In this document: positions 46,761 to 61,000 of the stretch, one piece after another
Layout: every line of letters begins with the position of its first letter
Numbering within the stretch: position 1 is the first letter of the stretch
Source: Tamarix chinensis
Taxonomy: Eukaryota > Streptophyta > Magnoliopsida > Caryophyllales > Tamaricaceae
Direction: 5' to 3'
DNA length: 64,000 bases
Assembly: GCA_030549775.1 (NCBI GenBank)
Contig: CM060181.1
Location: 56,219,201 to 56,283,200, forward strand
Notes under the pieces: generated by a model
The model's input: only the letters and a program-made list of their open reading frames with translations
Databases searched by the model: none
Told to the model about the DNA's origin: nothing
Program-made: the position numbers and the translations under genes

Positions 46761-47700
46761 TCAGTGTTTTATTAATTGAATTTATTATGTTATCTATCAT
46801 AATTACCATTACCATCTTATGAAAAAAATTTCTCTATTAGTATCTTGGTGACCACAAGTATAACCATTATTGAGACAAATCGAGTTGATACACCACTTGT
46901 TCAACTTTAGATAATTTGATAAATGTGTCAAGCTTAAAAAAATTATATTATTTACAAAATGAGCTTAATAATGATGTTCAAGTTTAACTTATTTTAGCTC
47001 ATTTTAAATCAATCTAAGTCAATAGATGAGCCCAATAATGCTATTTAAATTTTTGTAACCAAAATAAGTCGAATTATCTTAAATAATTTGATTATAAGCT
47101 TGTTTATTGGTTTATCTCATTTATGAAAAAGTTTTTAAATGGATTTAAGATTATAATAGGAATACTCATCTTCTTAACTTGACTATACTTGACTAATACA
47201 TAGTTGAAATTAATTTTTATACATGAATGCATAAACATTAATTATAGATAATTAAACACTTATGAGGGAAAATTCAATGAACATCTAAGTCATCTTTTTT
47301 CTAAATGAGCTTACAAATAAGATAACTTATAAGTAAACAAGTTGAACCTACCTCAGCTCAAATTTATCTCCTTTATTAAATAAGCCTAGCATTGAGCTTG
47401 TCTAATTTAACTACATAAATAAATTAAGCTAAATCATTGACTATTATACTTACATAAAAAAAATATTTGCTCTAACATTATTTTAGTTACCATGACATTT
47501 GACCTAATTTCATTTAGCTACGTTGTGTTTTGGATTGTGGCTAACATTTGATGTATTTAGCAAGAAGGTATATGTGCATGAATTTGGAGTTGAACAATGA
47601 TAGCATAAGAAACATAGGGTTGAAGTGATGCATACAAATTATGCTTTTAGTAGAATGATAAATTTTGTACATTTTAGAGTAACAAGGAACTTGGGTAGGA
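46761..47700. other. AT-rich intergenic sequence, nothing recognised
   Basis: No gene, RNA or clear repeat seen. Confidence 0.5.
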
Positions 47701-50240
47701 AAGGATGATTCATGTTTCTTGATGTTTTCTAGCATGGTTTGTGTTCATAAGGCCATTATAAAATCTCATTCTTATTCATTGTTGTTGTATTTAATCCATA
47801 TAGTTACCTATTTTAGATCCATTTTATCCCTTTCTCTATTCTAATTTTAAATCCGTAAGAGAGAGATATTGTAATTCAAGAGAGGTTTGGGAGGAATGAA
47901 TCATCCTTTTTGTATCTTTCATTATTTTATTAATAGTAAATTAAATCATCTTTCCCTAATTCTAGAGTTCGTGAACTTTTTTATGTGACTCTTTTAATCT
48001 TGATTTTATCCGCAAATTGGTTGTGCTATTTCACACTAGTGAAATACAAAAAAAAAATCACCAAAATTTGGGTTCTTTTATGTGACTATAATATGATGAT
48101 GATTGCAAAGTTTTATATTGAAAGCTCGATCAATTTTTTGACTTTATCTTGTAGAAACTAAATATGAGAGCTATCTTGATTCAAAATAAATTGGAGAAGG
48201 CTACAAATGGTAAGGTAGAGAAGCTAGTACTTTTGGCCAATTACTAATTTGATGTAATTGATCTTAAGGCCATAATAACCATATAATTGTGCTTATGTAA
48301 TGAATTTCTTTTTGAGATAACATAATATTCAATTACCTCCACCAGGAGGATTAAGTTGGAATCACTTTATTTGGTGAAGTTAGTTATAAATCATTTTCAT
48401 TAAAGAGTCAGTTGCATGGACTAAAGATGAGCGAGTGGCAACTTCTTAAACTCCATCTTGATCAATTTGTTTTTGTTATTGTGACTTGAAAAATATAGAT
48501 GTCAAATTAGATAATATGGAGTTATCTATTGTATTATTATGTTGACTACCATTTACATATAAGTACTTTAAGGTAACTATTTTATATGCTCAAGAAGAAT
48601 TGACTCTTGAGGGTACTAAGACTACTCTTTTGCAATGGAATTGATTGAAAATAAATTAACTTATGGTAAAGCAATTAACTCACAAGGTGAAGGGCTTCTA
48701 GTAGAGATATATCACACTATAAGGTTCTAGTGATTATTAAAGTCAAGATCAAAATCCAAGAATAAATTTAAGAACATTTTGCCATGGTTTTCATGAGAAA
48801 AGACTTATCAATTTTTTTTATCCAAATGAGAAGAATGATGACTCAACTGCCGAATCATCCAAAGTGAAGGATGATGCCAATATAGCTTAAGATGAAAGTG
48901 ATGGAAATGTTTTGGTAGTCACTAAAAAGAAGTCTATATTGGTAAATAGATGATTATTAGAGTTTAGGTGCTCCTACCATATCAATTCCAATTAAAGCTT
49001 GTTCCATAAATAAAAAATCATTCAAGGTTATATAGCTTTGATGAAAATCTATATGCAAAATTGTTGGTATTGAGACGACTATGAACCTAAATTTAATGGG
49101 TTCCTTAGATAGTATCAGATAAGGGTGACACAATGAAGGTTACAATGGGGGATCTTGTTTCAATGAAGGGGAAGAATATAAATATATTTTTTGAGTTCAT
49201 TGGTACACCAGTTGAGAGCCTAAATGGATAGCTGTAGTGAAGCCTATTATATCTGACTCAAATATTTCTAATTTATTATATGTACAAGTGGGACACATGA
49301 GTGTTAAGGGTATGACCAATATTCATAATCAGATCTTGTTAGATGGATAGAGTATTGTACTATATACTATTGTAAACATTGTGTGTTTGGGAAGTATAAT
49401 TGGGTGAGCTTTTCAACAACTACACGTAGTATGAAGGAGAATCTACATTAAATACATTAAGAGTTGCAGGGTTTCTACAAAAAAAATTATAAAGGTTTCT
49501 TGTAATACTTGATACCATTTATTAATGGATTCTCAAGGCAATTCAGAGTTTATTTCTATTAGGAATAATAAGGATGTGTTTGGCATATTCAAATTGTGGA
49601 AGACCTTGATTGAAAAATAGACTAAGAAGTAGATAAAATGCTTCAAGACTAACAATGACCTTTATTTGGTGAGTAAAATCTTATTACATTATGTGAAGAT
49701 TGAGACATTATTGGCACCATAGATGTTTTTGGAGACCGCTATGAAATGATGTTTTTAAGAGGATGAACATGATACTAATAAACAAGGCTCATTCTATTTT
49801 ATCATTAGATAGATTAGAAAAAGAGCTTTGGGTTGAGGTAGTTCAAATAGCACTACTCTTGGTGAACAATTCACTTAATCGATTTATTAGGTGGAAGAGT
49901 CTTGAGGAGGTATGGTTTAGTAAGTTCACTTTTTATTTACAAATGTTTGGTAGTCCTACATATGCTTATGTAAATGATAGGAAGCTAGTTTTAGAGAGAA
50001 TAAGTGCATCTTTTTATATTTTTATTTGGAGTGAAGGTATACAATATATGGAACCTAATTGCACCATAATTTTAACAAGTTATGATGTCATCATTAATTA
50101 GGATCTTGAAGTTCTTGAAAACCTTCCCTAAAATCCTAATACTACTAATGGTTTCTTGATAAATTATTGTAGGTATATTACATGTTTGAAAGAAGGAGAA
50201 TTCACTCCAAAGACCTATTTTTCAAGATAAGGACAAGGTA
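47701..50240 (+). mobile_element. Decayed Ty1/copia element: 5' LTR end, gag, integrase
   Basis: An LTR-like end followed by GCAAATTGGT (about 48013-48022), a likely copia PBS start (TTGGTATCAGAGC decayed). Gag begins near 48157 with MRAILIQNKLEKATNGK, the UBN2/gag-polypeptide start. Further on are a protease/GAG-pre-integrase region (KCHCVFGK-like CVFGKYNWVSFSTTT near 49382) and integrase core text (FINGFSRQFRVYF near 49525; KVWKTLxEK near 49590). The open frame 49763-50101 has ELWVEVVQIALLLVNNS, a WxSLEEVWF block and FGSPTYAYVNDRKL, the conserved integrase end. Many stops; RT and RNase H are not present downstream. Confidence 0.75.
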
Positions 50241-50329
50241 AGGATTCATGCAATTGAACATAGTCATAAAGCTACAAGCCAAGGCGTTATCATGTTGCAT
50301 GGCTAGGGTTTTTATTAGCTTTGTTATTC

Positions 50330-50960
50330 TATGTACACTTTGTAAACATTTGTCTTGTAATTGTTGGGTGTCATTACATGTTAATTTTACTTTCAGTACG
50401 GGAATTATAGAGGTTTTTTAATTAGTTACAACTACTCCTAATTAGTTAGATAACTATTTGCTAACATGGAATTAGTTGCAATGTTAACTTCCAATGTCTC
50501 TTTAGTTGTTAGATGTTGAAGATAATGTAGTTAATAACGGATAGATTAGTTATCTAATAGATGTTTTAGTTAGATTAGATGTTAGTTAGTAATAAGTTGT
50601 AAAAAGATAACAATCCCATGTATATAACCCTACATGTCCATTATACATGATATAAACATTCAAAGGGAACAAAATAAAAATTTGATTCTCTCTATTTCTC
50701 CTAAGTGATTGAGTGCTTTCTTTATGAGTTAGAGTATGTTCTAGAAAGAAAAACTATGTGTGTTCTTTGAATTATTGATGATTCATTTAGTGAAGCATCA
50801 AAACCATCCAAGTGCCAAGACTATCATCCACACTTGATCATCATTATCATCTTCAAGGAAGAAGAAATATCCTACATTATGAAAGAGAGATTTCTGCATC
50901 ATCTTCCACATCACCTGAATCATAGGATATAAGTTTACTTTTTAGCCTAACACTTGACAT
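50330..50960 (+). repeat. Copia-type LTR-like segment
   Basis: TGTTAGATGTTGAAG at about 50509, TAGTTAGTAATAAG, a TATA-like CATGTATATAACCCT at 50617-50631, then TTCTCTCTATTTCTCC, an arrangement usual in plant copia LTRs. It does not match the 5' LTR region of the neighbouring copia fragment by eye, so it may belong to another element. Confidence 0.4.
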
Positions 50961-51087
50961 AAACTAGGTAATGGATGTACCTCTTCTATGTTGGATGCAG
51001 TTATATCACCCTACATTTTCTATTTATCTTTTGCAAAATGTCTTGTTAAACAAAAAAATATAGTTATAAATGGGAGGGGGTGTTACA
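50961..51087 (+). repeat. 3' end of a long gypsy LTR
   Basis: CCTCTTCTATGTTGGATGCAG resembles 61190-61211, and the segment ends GGGAGGGGGTGTTACA at 51087. Confidence 0.6.
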
Positions 51088-52384
51088 TTTTAACCCATAT
51101 AAGGACTATATCAACAAATATACTTGGTATTCCTTTCTTTCTAATTCATAACCCTTTAGCTATTACATATAAATTTCTTCTTCAAGTTCCTCATATAGGA
51201 AAACAATCTTAACAAAAATTTGTTCCTCCTCGAAGTCATCATGAGCTACTAAAGATATCAACTTTCAAATATAAGTGCACTTTACTAATAGAGAGAACAC
51301 TTCATGAAAATCAACACTTGGAACTTAATTGAAATCTTGAGCTACTACCCTTGCCTTGCAGCAGGATCAATGAATCCTTTAGTTTCTTCTTTCTTTCTAA
51401 ATGACCATTTGTATCCAGCAATATTCTTTCCTTGAGGTGACATAACTCCATATTCTATTTTGGTATAAAGATTCCATATCCTATTTCATAAATAGTAACC
51501 ACTTATTAGAATCTAAATATGTAGCAGTTTCATCGAAAAGTATAGGGTTATCTATAACCTCCACTTGAATTGAACAAAATAGAGCATAATACACATAATC
51601 ATACACATAAAACCTTGAAGGTGGCTTAATTTATCTTCATGGTCTATCTTTAGCGATTAAGTATGGAATGAAATGGGATTAATCCTTTGTCACATTAGTA
51701 CTATCAAATTAAGGCGGGGGATATAAAATAACTAACTTCCCCTCTATCTTTGTATTTATGTAACCTGAATAATTAGGAACAATAGTTTCCTTTTTAGAAG
51801 TATATAGAGTAGATTCATCAAAAGTTACATCTATGGACATCAAAATTTCCTAAATTCAAGACCTCAAAGCACATAGCATAAGAAAAATACATTTCTTGGC
51901 TCTATGGTCTAACTTCAACTAAATTTCTCAATATAAAATATTCTCAATGCCATTTTTTTTCATGAGTCCTCATATTAAGGGATGAAAGAGGATATATTAG
52001 CACACCATAGTAGAATATTTTCATTAAAAATATTTCCAAACTAACATGTGAAAATATGCACAAAGATTTCTTAATAAGATTTCTTTTAATACATCCAATT
52101 AAATCATTCATCTAAGGCCTACCAACATAAGCGTGATGATGAAAAATACTACCATTCTTCTTATACTAATACTTTTTTTTAAGAAGCTACATTCCATTAT
52201 CATTATAAGGAACTTTAACCTATCATTTGGTTTATTTCTCAATGAGAGTTTTCACTCCAAAAATGTAGCAAAGCCATCATTTTTATGCTTATGGAAATAA
52301 ACCTATACCTCCCTAGAGAAATCTTCTATACATATTAACATGTACCTAGCACCATTATGTGGAGCAATTGATGAAGGTCCCCTA
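51088..52384 (-). mobile_element. Antisense Ty1/copia fragment: integrase end and RT start
   Basis: Read on the minus strand, about 52320-52100 is integrase-end text (GRP.MNDLIGC region), 51960-51780 gives broken copia linker sequence, and about 51480-51310 reads GVMSPQGKNIAGYKWSFRKKEETKGFIDP, the copia RT start (IGCKWVFKxK...). Stops and shifts throughout. Together with the sense fragment at 47701-50240 this makes two unrelated, opposed copia remnants. Confidence 0.65.
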
Positions 52385-55300
52385 TATAACACCCTCAAAT
52401 TTTACTCTTGAATTTTTTTATTTAAAATAATAATACATAAGCCTAAATAGAAAATAGATAATATTACAACCACACTTAACATAAGATAAATGTCCATCAT
52501 TTATCTCATTCTAGATGCAAGCCTAAAACCTATGGAACTAAAATTCAAATATCATCTGTATCTAGAGAATAAATTTTTATAAGGAGATATCTAATTGTAG
52601 ATGGAAAGTGAATAATTTCATTGAACAAAATCATCGCCGATAAAGTCATCCAAAAAACTATAAAATAACCCTATAGTTTAAAACCTTGGAAAATTAATGG
52701 GAAAAAAACTTCAATTGCAACACCATCAAATTTTCAATACAACATTGGAAAATTCCAAAATAGGTATAGGAACTGAAGATAAATCAACAAGGGATAAAAA
52801 TTTGAGCAGCCTAATCTCTTAAAGCCCAATTCTTGAACCCAACAATAGCAAGCGATCTCTAGCCTGCACAAAAGGTCAAGTTCCCATCATCAATGGGTGA
52901 TCAAAGGACCCATTCAACCAAGGTGGTATCAGATCAAGTCCAATACTAAGTAAATAAAAACTACCTAACTGATAAAGGACACATGGTACACATAAAATCA
53001 TGGTAATCTTTAATTTACAATACTTATTCTCAAGTATACATGTGATACACATACTAGTCCACTCATATAACAAGTTTTATGATTTCATGAAGTATATAAC
53101 ATAACATTAATCATTCTCCCAATAGGTATAAAGAAAATTTCTATATGAAATGAATATACTAAGGTACCATGCACTAACTAGAGTAAGGCATGCTAACATG
53201 GCTTACCATATTCTAAAATTATTAAAGGTATACGTGACTATATGTGGTAATATATGATTGAACATGCAATCATAGAATCATGCTTATAAACACATGATTT
53301 GACATAACACATGGTTACAAATGTATAATGAAACATAAACTCTTGCTAAAAAACACAACTAATCCTATAATATATTATTTGAACATAAGGCACACATATG
53401 ATTAAAATAACACATCATGCGATAAGAAGGTAAGAACAAGTGTTGTATGGTACCACAATTGTAAGGAACACAACTAAGTGACATGCATAGGATAATGAAA
53501 TATGAAGTGAATGAATGAGAATAATCGATTATTATATTCCATTATTATGATCATAACCATTTTATTATTTTAACTTGAGAATGGAGACTAAAAGAAATTG
53601 TAATAACTAATCTAGTACTCAAACAATATTAACCCTAATTGGCCCACTCAGAAACATAACCATACTACTAGATAATAAGATACCTAATTACTTAAGTATG
53701 TATATCCCCTATAGCTCTGAAATATATTGATACACCTATAGAGTAGAAAAGGGATACTTTGGACCTTGTAAGGCACCTGGAATCACATAATAGAAAACAC
53801 TAAAATGGTACTAAGTGAATACCAAACTTGACTCAGATAGCTACCCCAAGTGTTACAAGTCCCGACTCAAAACCTTTTACTTTAAGCAATTAATTTTTTA
53901 TTTAATGATTTAACCAAGAATAAATAAGGCCCACATAATAATGCTTAAATCACTTCCATTAATAAAATATAATTCCATTATTAAATCCATTCTGAATGGC
54001 ATTAAATATAATTAATTCTTAGTGGCATAAAATTCAAAAAATTCCAAGTGTTGTTAAAGCTTATCAATCTCAAGTGGTTTTAAAGCCGATTGATATTATG
54101 ACATAAAAGTAAAACATAAGGAATCACACAATTTTAACCCATACTTGATCAATCATATCATTTCCTAAAACCAATTATAATTAAAACACATTAGAATAGG
54201 CTAACATATCTTTGTATTAAAACTTGTAACCTCATAGATACATAAAGTATTATACAAGGCATGACATGCATAGTATACATAAATCATATAGGGTATACCT
54301 ATCATCTTCAACATCAAGATGACACACATTACATGATTCCACCATAAAGTAAAGGTGAGTATAGACTTACCTAAATCCAAAGCTAGCTAAGTGAAATAAG
54401 AAAGAGGGGGGATCACTAGCCTAAGGGTCTACCAGAATGTTTTCCTATATTCCCAATAAAAATCATATGACTAAGTTAGAAAACTGATTGAAATGCAGAA
54501 TAATAGAAAATAAGTAAATTTTACCAAAACTCACTTAAATAATTAGGGTTTAAAACCTAAAACATCAAACCTATCAGTTTTAGAGAATTGATCCAAATGA
54601 TAAGTTAGGAATTCAATCTAGTTGGTTTTAAATTAAATCTAATTGATTAATATGTTAAAGAACCAAACATAACTAAATTTTAAGAAAACTATTCTAAAAA
54701 AATAGGGGTTTAAAGCCTAAAACACAAATTCGCATAATTTGAATCAATAATAAAAATTTAAGGTGTTAGAATGAAATTAAGATCATTCAAAATATTTCTA
54801 TAAAATCAAATTTAAAAGAAACAACTATAAGAGTAACCGATTTCATTATTTCATTTGAAAGATAGGGTTTAGATCCAAAAATGTAATTTGGTTAAATTAT
54901 ATTAATTTATTTGAACTAAATTTTTAGAAATGCAGTTAGACCTATTTTTTAACATATTGTATAATCAATTGTTAAAAAAAGGGAAAACCCAAGTTAATAT
55001 GATTAGGGTTTTTTTAGCATGAAATACAAATCTAGTCCAAACTTTTTTTAACATATTTTAATTGATGGTTTAGGATTGAAATTAAATGTATTATAATGTA
55101 AATTATACAATAAATTAAATAAAATAACTCAATCACACAATCCAATTTAAATTTGCAAGAGTTTTTGCCTAAAACTCAATTTCTAATGAATTTCACTCAA
55201 TTTTCTCAAATTGTCACTTCTAACATAAAGATGATTCCATTTCAAAGTATATTGTAAAATCAATTCAATAATAAAATGTAATTATGGAATCAAATTTCAA

Positions 55301-55730
55301 CGTGAAAGGTGATGTGTGTGGGAGGGTATATTTCGAATGGAGTTTAGATGAGATGATAAAGGTCGGTGGTGGTGAGTTTAAAGAATAAAGGTTCAAAAAT
55401 GATGAAAATAAGATGATGGTGGTTTGAATTATGGTAGAAAAATGATGATGGTGGTTTGTTGATGGTGATGAATTAATGATGAATGGGATTTGAATATGAT
55501 GAGATGATGATGATGAGGTTTTGAAAGTTAGGGTTTGGATGATGATTAGAGTTGTGGTTTAAGGTTAGGGTTAGGGTTTGGTTTGAATAAGAGGAAATAA
55601 GGTGGTGTTTGTTTGGTATGGATAGTTAGGGTTTTTGTTTTGGTATACCAATTTAGGGTTTTGTTTAGCCAAGAAATAGAGTAGAATTTTGATGGGAGTT
55701 AGGGCATAAAAATATGGATTAATAATGGTA
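52385..55730 (-). repeat. Antisense long LTR (about 3.3 kb)
   Basis: The left edge TATAACACCCTCAAATTTTACTC is the reverse complement of a family 3' end (GAGTAAAATTTGAGGGTGTTATA). 55290-55700 is a purine-rich, GATGATGGTGG-rich block, the reversed pyrimidine block seen at 5330-5830 and 58290-58870. The start edge (minus-strand TG) is not visible and is set approximately. No coding sequence. Confidence 0.6.
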
Positions 55731-56169
55731 GAAAAGATATAGATTAATCTTTAATTCTCATAGACGAAGAGCTTAAAGTTTTCATGCCAAATAGTTTACA
55801 AAGATTCGATTTACTTGAGCTTGAACTACACAAAATTCATTCAGTGTTGATCTTCAACTTCAATTGTTTATTCAATAATCATAATACATGCCATATGATT
55901 GACATTTATGAATAATTTATCCTTTCTACCACTAACTAAATCATATTCTAAAAGATTCCAAGCTAAAAGATATTATGCTACTTTTATGCTAACTTTATTC
56001 TCCTACTTAATTACTTAATTAATAAAATAGATAAATAACTTAATAGTGCTTGAAAATCCTGCCAATATCCTTCTCCTACACATGGTTACTCCCTCCTTGC
56101 ATGCCATGTATTCCATGCACATGCACATAAACATTTAATTACTTGTTTGTTACATTTTGAGCAATGTTA

Positions 56170-58066
56170 CCATCTATTGGTCTTCAAATTTATTGGAGAC
56201 ACTTTCCAAATGAAGAATAATTGGTTCCATAATTATGAAAGCCAATTCTTGAGTCTTTGCTCCTACATCATTCCCCTCTTGTTTATTTGAATTTGCCCTC
56301 AAATGTTCATCTCCATAGTAAGGGCTAATATCTCCAATGTTGAATGTCTTTGATACCCCGCCATATAAATCTAGCAAATCGAACTCATAAGCACTCTCTC
56401 CAAAATTTTGAATTACTTTAAGAGGACCATACACCCTTAGCATGAGTTTGTGTTTCCTTAGATTAGGAAATCTCTCCTTCCTCAAGTGTAGCCATACAAA
56501 ATCTCCTAGTTGAAAAATATGTTGGCTCTGATGCTTGTTTGCTCTTGTCTTGTACACTTTATTTGTGTTCTCAATATTGTGCTTGACTTGTTGATGCAGT
56601 TTTTAAAAGAACTCCAATCTCTCTTGTGCATCATAAATCTTCACTATATACTATCTCGAACGGACTAGAGCTTGTTATCTTCAAATCTTCAAAAGCCTGT
56701 GTCGCTTGATCATTCCAATGAAACTCTCCCTTCTTCATCAGTTGTGTAATAGGTGCTGCAATAGTAGAGAAGTCTTTGATTAACCTCCTAGAGAATGAGG
56801 CCAACCCATGGAAACTTTGAACTTCGTGGACATTAGTAGGAATATGCCATGATTGTATAGATTCCACCTTTGATGAATCAACTTGAATACCATCCCCCCT
56901 CATAATATAACCCAGAAAAACCACCCTTTTCATCATGAAATCACACATATCCATCATTCCATAGAGCTTCACCTCTATAATCCTATCAAATATCCTCTTC
57001 AAGTGTTGTATGTGCTCAAACTCGCTCTTGCTATATACCAAGATATCATCAAGTTAAATAACAACAAAGACCCCAAGAAAAGGTCTATGTACCTCTATCA
57101 TCAACTTCATGAAGGAACTTGGTGCATTACATTACCCAAATGGTATCATCAACCACTCATACAACCCATATACAAGTCTCAAAAGCTATCTTCCACTCAT
57201 CCCCTTCCCCTATCCTCATTTGATGATAACTGCTTCTAAGATCAATATTTGAGAATACCTTTACACTATGCAACTCATCTAACATGTCATCCAATCTCGG
57301 CATCAGAAATCTATACTTGATTGTGATGTTGTTGATGGCTCTCGAATCAATACACATCCTCCACATACCATCCTTCTTAGGCACTAACAAAGCCAAAACA
57401 CTACATAGACTCTCTCGAATATAACCTTAGTCAAACAACTATTGCACTTGTTTCTGTAGCTCCTTAGCCTCCTATAGATTGAATCTATAAGTTGGTTTGT
57501 TCTATAATGAAACTTTTGGCATAAGATCAATATGATGCTTAATACCTCTCAAAGGAGGTAATTCACTAGGCAACTCTTTCGGAAACACATCGGTATACTC
57601 TTTCAATTCTTGTTGCAATTTTAGATCCATATTAGTAGTCTCTCCTCTTTGGATTGCTTTTAAAACTAAGGCATTGCATATCTTCTCATCTCTGATGGCT
57701 TCATTCATCTCACACTCCTTATGGATCAACATCTCCATGCTACTCTTATTTTTTCCCTTCTTAAACTCAACATCCTCCTTTTTTTCATTCTTCAAAACCA
57801 AATCCCCCCATCTAGATTAGGTTTGAGCCTAAAATTCTTTTGACCCTTGCATACCATGTACTCATTAAGGATCCCATCATGCAAAACCTTCCTATGAAAT
57901 TATCACAGCCTCCCAACAAAATTTGACAAGCATCCATAGGTAGAATATCACATAAAACATCATCAAAATAATTTCCAATCTTAAAAGAGATAAGAGTTTG
58001 TTTGGCTACCCTTATGCTTTTATCTTTGTTGAGCCATAGAAGTGAATATGGTCTTAGATGACCCTT
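56170..58066 (-). pseudogene. Gypsy pol fragment: protease end, RT with lost catalytic Tyr, fused integrase end
   Basis: Minus strand, in order: protease end near 57950-57890 (MDACQILLGR-like); linker 57801-57502 with ELKEYTDVFPKELPSELPPLRGIKHHIDL, the classic RT entry; fingers/palm 57396-57157 with [28 protein letters not shown] and [15 protein letters not shown]; then [17 protein letters not shown] near 57050, so the Tyr of YLDD is a TAA. RT connection 57041-56690 ([51 protein letters not shown]) runs directly into SPFEIVY of the integrase end. 56557-56174 is the integrase C-terminus (GDFVWLHLRKERFPNLRKHKL, VYGPLKVIQNFGESAYEFDL, FNIGDISPYYGDE). RNase H and the integrase core are absent. The right edge is cut by the LTR at 58067. 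Confidence 0.88.
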
Positions 58067-61000
58067 TGTAATACCACAAAAATTTGCTTAAGCTAATCTT
58101 GCATCATTAGCACCTAATTCTATTCTAATTCTAATAAATTTTATATTAACCTTAACCAATCCTTAATCCCAAAACATTAACCACTTTCGAAAAACCTTAA
58201 CTTTGCTAAACCTAAATTCGTAAACCAAAATCAAATCTGCTAAAATTTTAGCTAATCTTAATTACCTCTAACTAATCCAACATCATCCTAAACTAATCCC
58301 CTCAACCCTTTTATCTTTTCCTTTTCTTTCTCTTTTTCTTTTCTATTCTTTTTTTCTCCTCCTTCTCTCGCCAGTCCCTTTGCTATGTTTTTGCAAGTTG
58401 CACTTGCAACTTGCACCACCACTTGAACCATCTCCCATCTTGTCCCTTGTAGACTTCCATCATCCATCAACCTCACCTCATCTCCCCTTTTCTTCTTTTT
58501 CTTCTTCTCCTGCAACACCCCCATCAACCATCACCACGTTTCACCTTGTAGCTACTTCCCTACCCTAACAATCCCTTACAACAATCACCCTCACCCTGCA
58601 GTTGCACAATCATCATCACCTTTGTCACACGCCATCATCCTCCCTATTCTTTTTCTTCTCCCTGGTACACCATACACATAGGCACACATGACCATGTATA
58701 TATACACACACCATAATATCCTCCTTTTCTCTTTGTTGGCCTCCAATATATCCTTTATGTGTTAGAAATCAATTGCCCGAGCTCCACCATCTTTCTCCTT
58801 TCTTCTTCTTCTTCTTCTTCTTCTTCTTCCTCCTTCCTTCCATATTTTCACTACAAATCTTATTCAAACACCACTAAAATTTAACCATAGCTTCACCACA
58901 CATTCTTCTTCACTTCCATAAAATTTAGATTTCCATTTAACTTTGGTAAATTATATTTTTACCCTTCTCTACCATGATCTCTCTCTTAATTTTTAACATC
59001 CAATCCTAATCATATTTTATCTTTTTTCCATAGGTGATTTTTTGAGTGATCTTGGAGGGAGTCTAGGATTTACATACTTAGAGCCAGCTTCCTAGTTGGT
59101 AAGGATACTATTTGATGTTCAGGGTTTTTGATGTTATTTGCTTTTATGGTTGTATATATTTTTATGATATTGTTTATACATGATGTAACATGTGTTGATC
59201 TTGATATTTTGTGATGATGTGAATGTTATGTTGGATGAAAGTAAGTATTGTTGAGAGGTATCATTATGTTATTATTTTGTGATGATAATGTCATAATCAT
59301 GAAAATATATCTCTTGGTATGAAATATGGGTTGAATGAGGATACTGTCATATTTTTGGAAATATACCTTATGGTATGGAATATGGGTTATGTCGCATTTG
59401 TGGAAATATACCCTATGGTATGAAATATGGATTGAATGAGGATAATGTCATAATTATGGAAATATATCTCATGGTGTGAAATATGGGCTGAATGATGATA
59501 ATGTCATATTTATGGAAATATATCCTATGGTATGAAATAGTGGTTGAATGAGTTTGATAAATGGGTTTAAGGATTTTCATGAGGTATGATGATAAATGGG
59601 AGACTTGAGAAATAATATGTGCAGATGGTATAAGATTTTAAAAAATATGGGTTTTTGTTTGTACTTAAAGTGTACCTTGGTCATTATGGGATAATAAGAA
59701 AATTTTTGTATGTTATGTTTTAGGAGGATTGAAATTTGATAATAATTACATGTGGAATTCTTGGGAGCATGATTATTGTTTTGGGTCCTTATTTAATGGA
59801 TAATTTGGAGCAACTATCTTATAATGATAATACCAATATCCTATGTTAGAGATTTAAAGGTTATCTATTGGAGTCGGTAATTTGGTAAATTTCATGGGAG
59901 GTGTTATGTCAAATTTGTGTGATTTGAGCCTTGGATATTTCTATGATTAACATATTGTGATGATGTCATTTAAGTGCATGTATAGGAATCAGACAATGCA
60001 TTTTGGGGATGATATTAATGATAGGATTTGGCGATGATATAATATAAGTTGTGTAGAATAATCTTCATGGGAGAATGAATACTAAGGGGAGTGTAATTAG
60101 AGTTTGAAGGGACTTAAGAACTTTTACCCATACTATATGTATATCTGTTTGACTGTGTTCCATGCTATATGTATATCTGTTTGATTGTGTTTTATGCTTG
60201 AGAATCAATCTTAAATAAGATTCTAATAACTTAAAGTGAAAGAGCATGTGAGTAGGGCCTTAGGATTATTTGCCTTAAATCCATATATATGTATTCCCAT
60301 TCCACCGAGTAGAATAGTGGCTCTCTGTTCCATTAGAAAGAGTAGTGGCTTAGGTGTGTTGTCCTCGAGAAGTTTCAAGCCATTCTACTGGTTGAGAATA
60401 GTGGGGTGCCTACTCATTGTGAAATAAAACATACATTTGCAACCTATGAGAAAAATACTAATGATTTAAAGTGGAAGAATGCGTGAGTCAGGACCATGGT
60501 GATTTATTCCTATTCCACTGAGTAGAATAGTGGCTCGGGAGCGTTCTGTCCCGAGTTGATGATTTATTCCCATTCCACTAGGTAGAATAGTAGCTTAGGG
60601 GTGTTTTGTATTGAGAAGATGTTATTACCTCTATTTCACTGGAAAGAATAGTGGCTCGGATGTGTTGTCTCCGAGAAGTTTCAGACCGTTCCACCGGTTT
60701 AAGAATAGTGGGGTTCCTACACTCATTGCACATAAAAGAATGAAAATGGACTATACCTAATAAAAGGATATGGATAGTATTATGCGTTATAAGATGATAA
60801 TTTACGTGGTTGTTTCTCCTTTATCATTTAATGTGAAAGCATGTGCTACTGGTATTCCTATTATGATTGTACTATTCTCTTATTTAGTACGTAGCGTACT
60901 GATCACCCATTTTATGGGTGCTGCTCATTCCCACAAGCAGACCTGCCCTATTTTGTTGGTGCTTGATGACTGCTAGCTTGTTGTTCTTTCCTTGGGTGAG

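Noticed and set aside
50330..50960. 3' LTR of the copia fragment at 47701-50240
   Set aside because: By eye it does not align with the 5' LTR region before 48020, so I kept it separate.
55560..55580. GGTTAGGGTTAGGGTTTGG as an interstitial telomere repeat
   Set aside because: Only two to three imperfect units, inside the purine-rich reverse of an LTR block whose other copies contain similar CTAACC text.
58380..58570. Plus-strand frame near CTTGCAACTTGCACC repeats as a small secreted protein
   Set aside because: Part of the LTR pyrimidine block; the paired LTR copy does not keep the frame.
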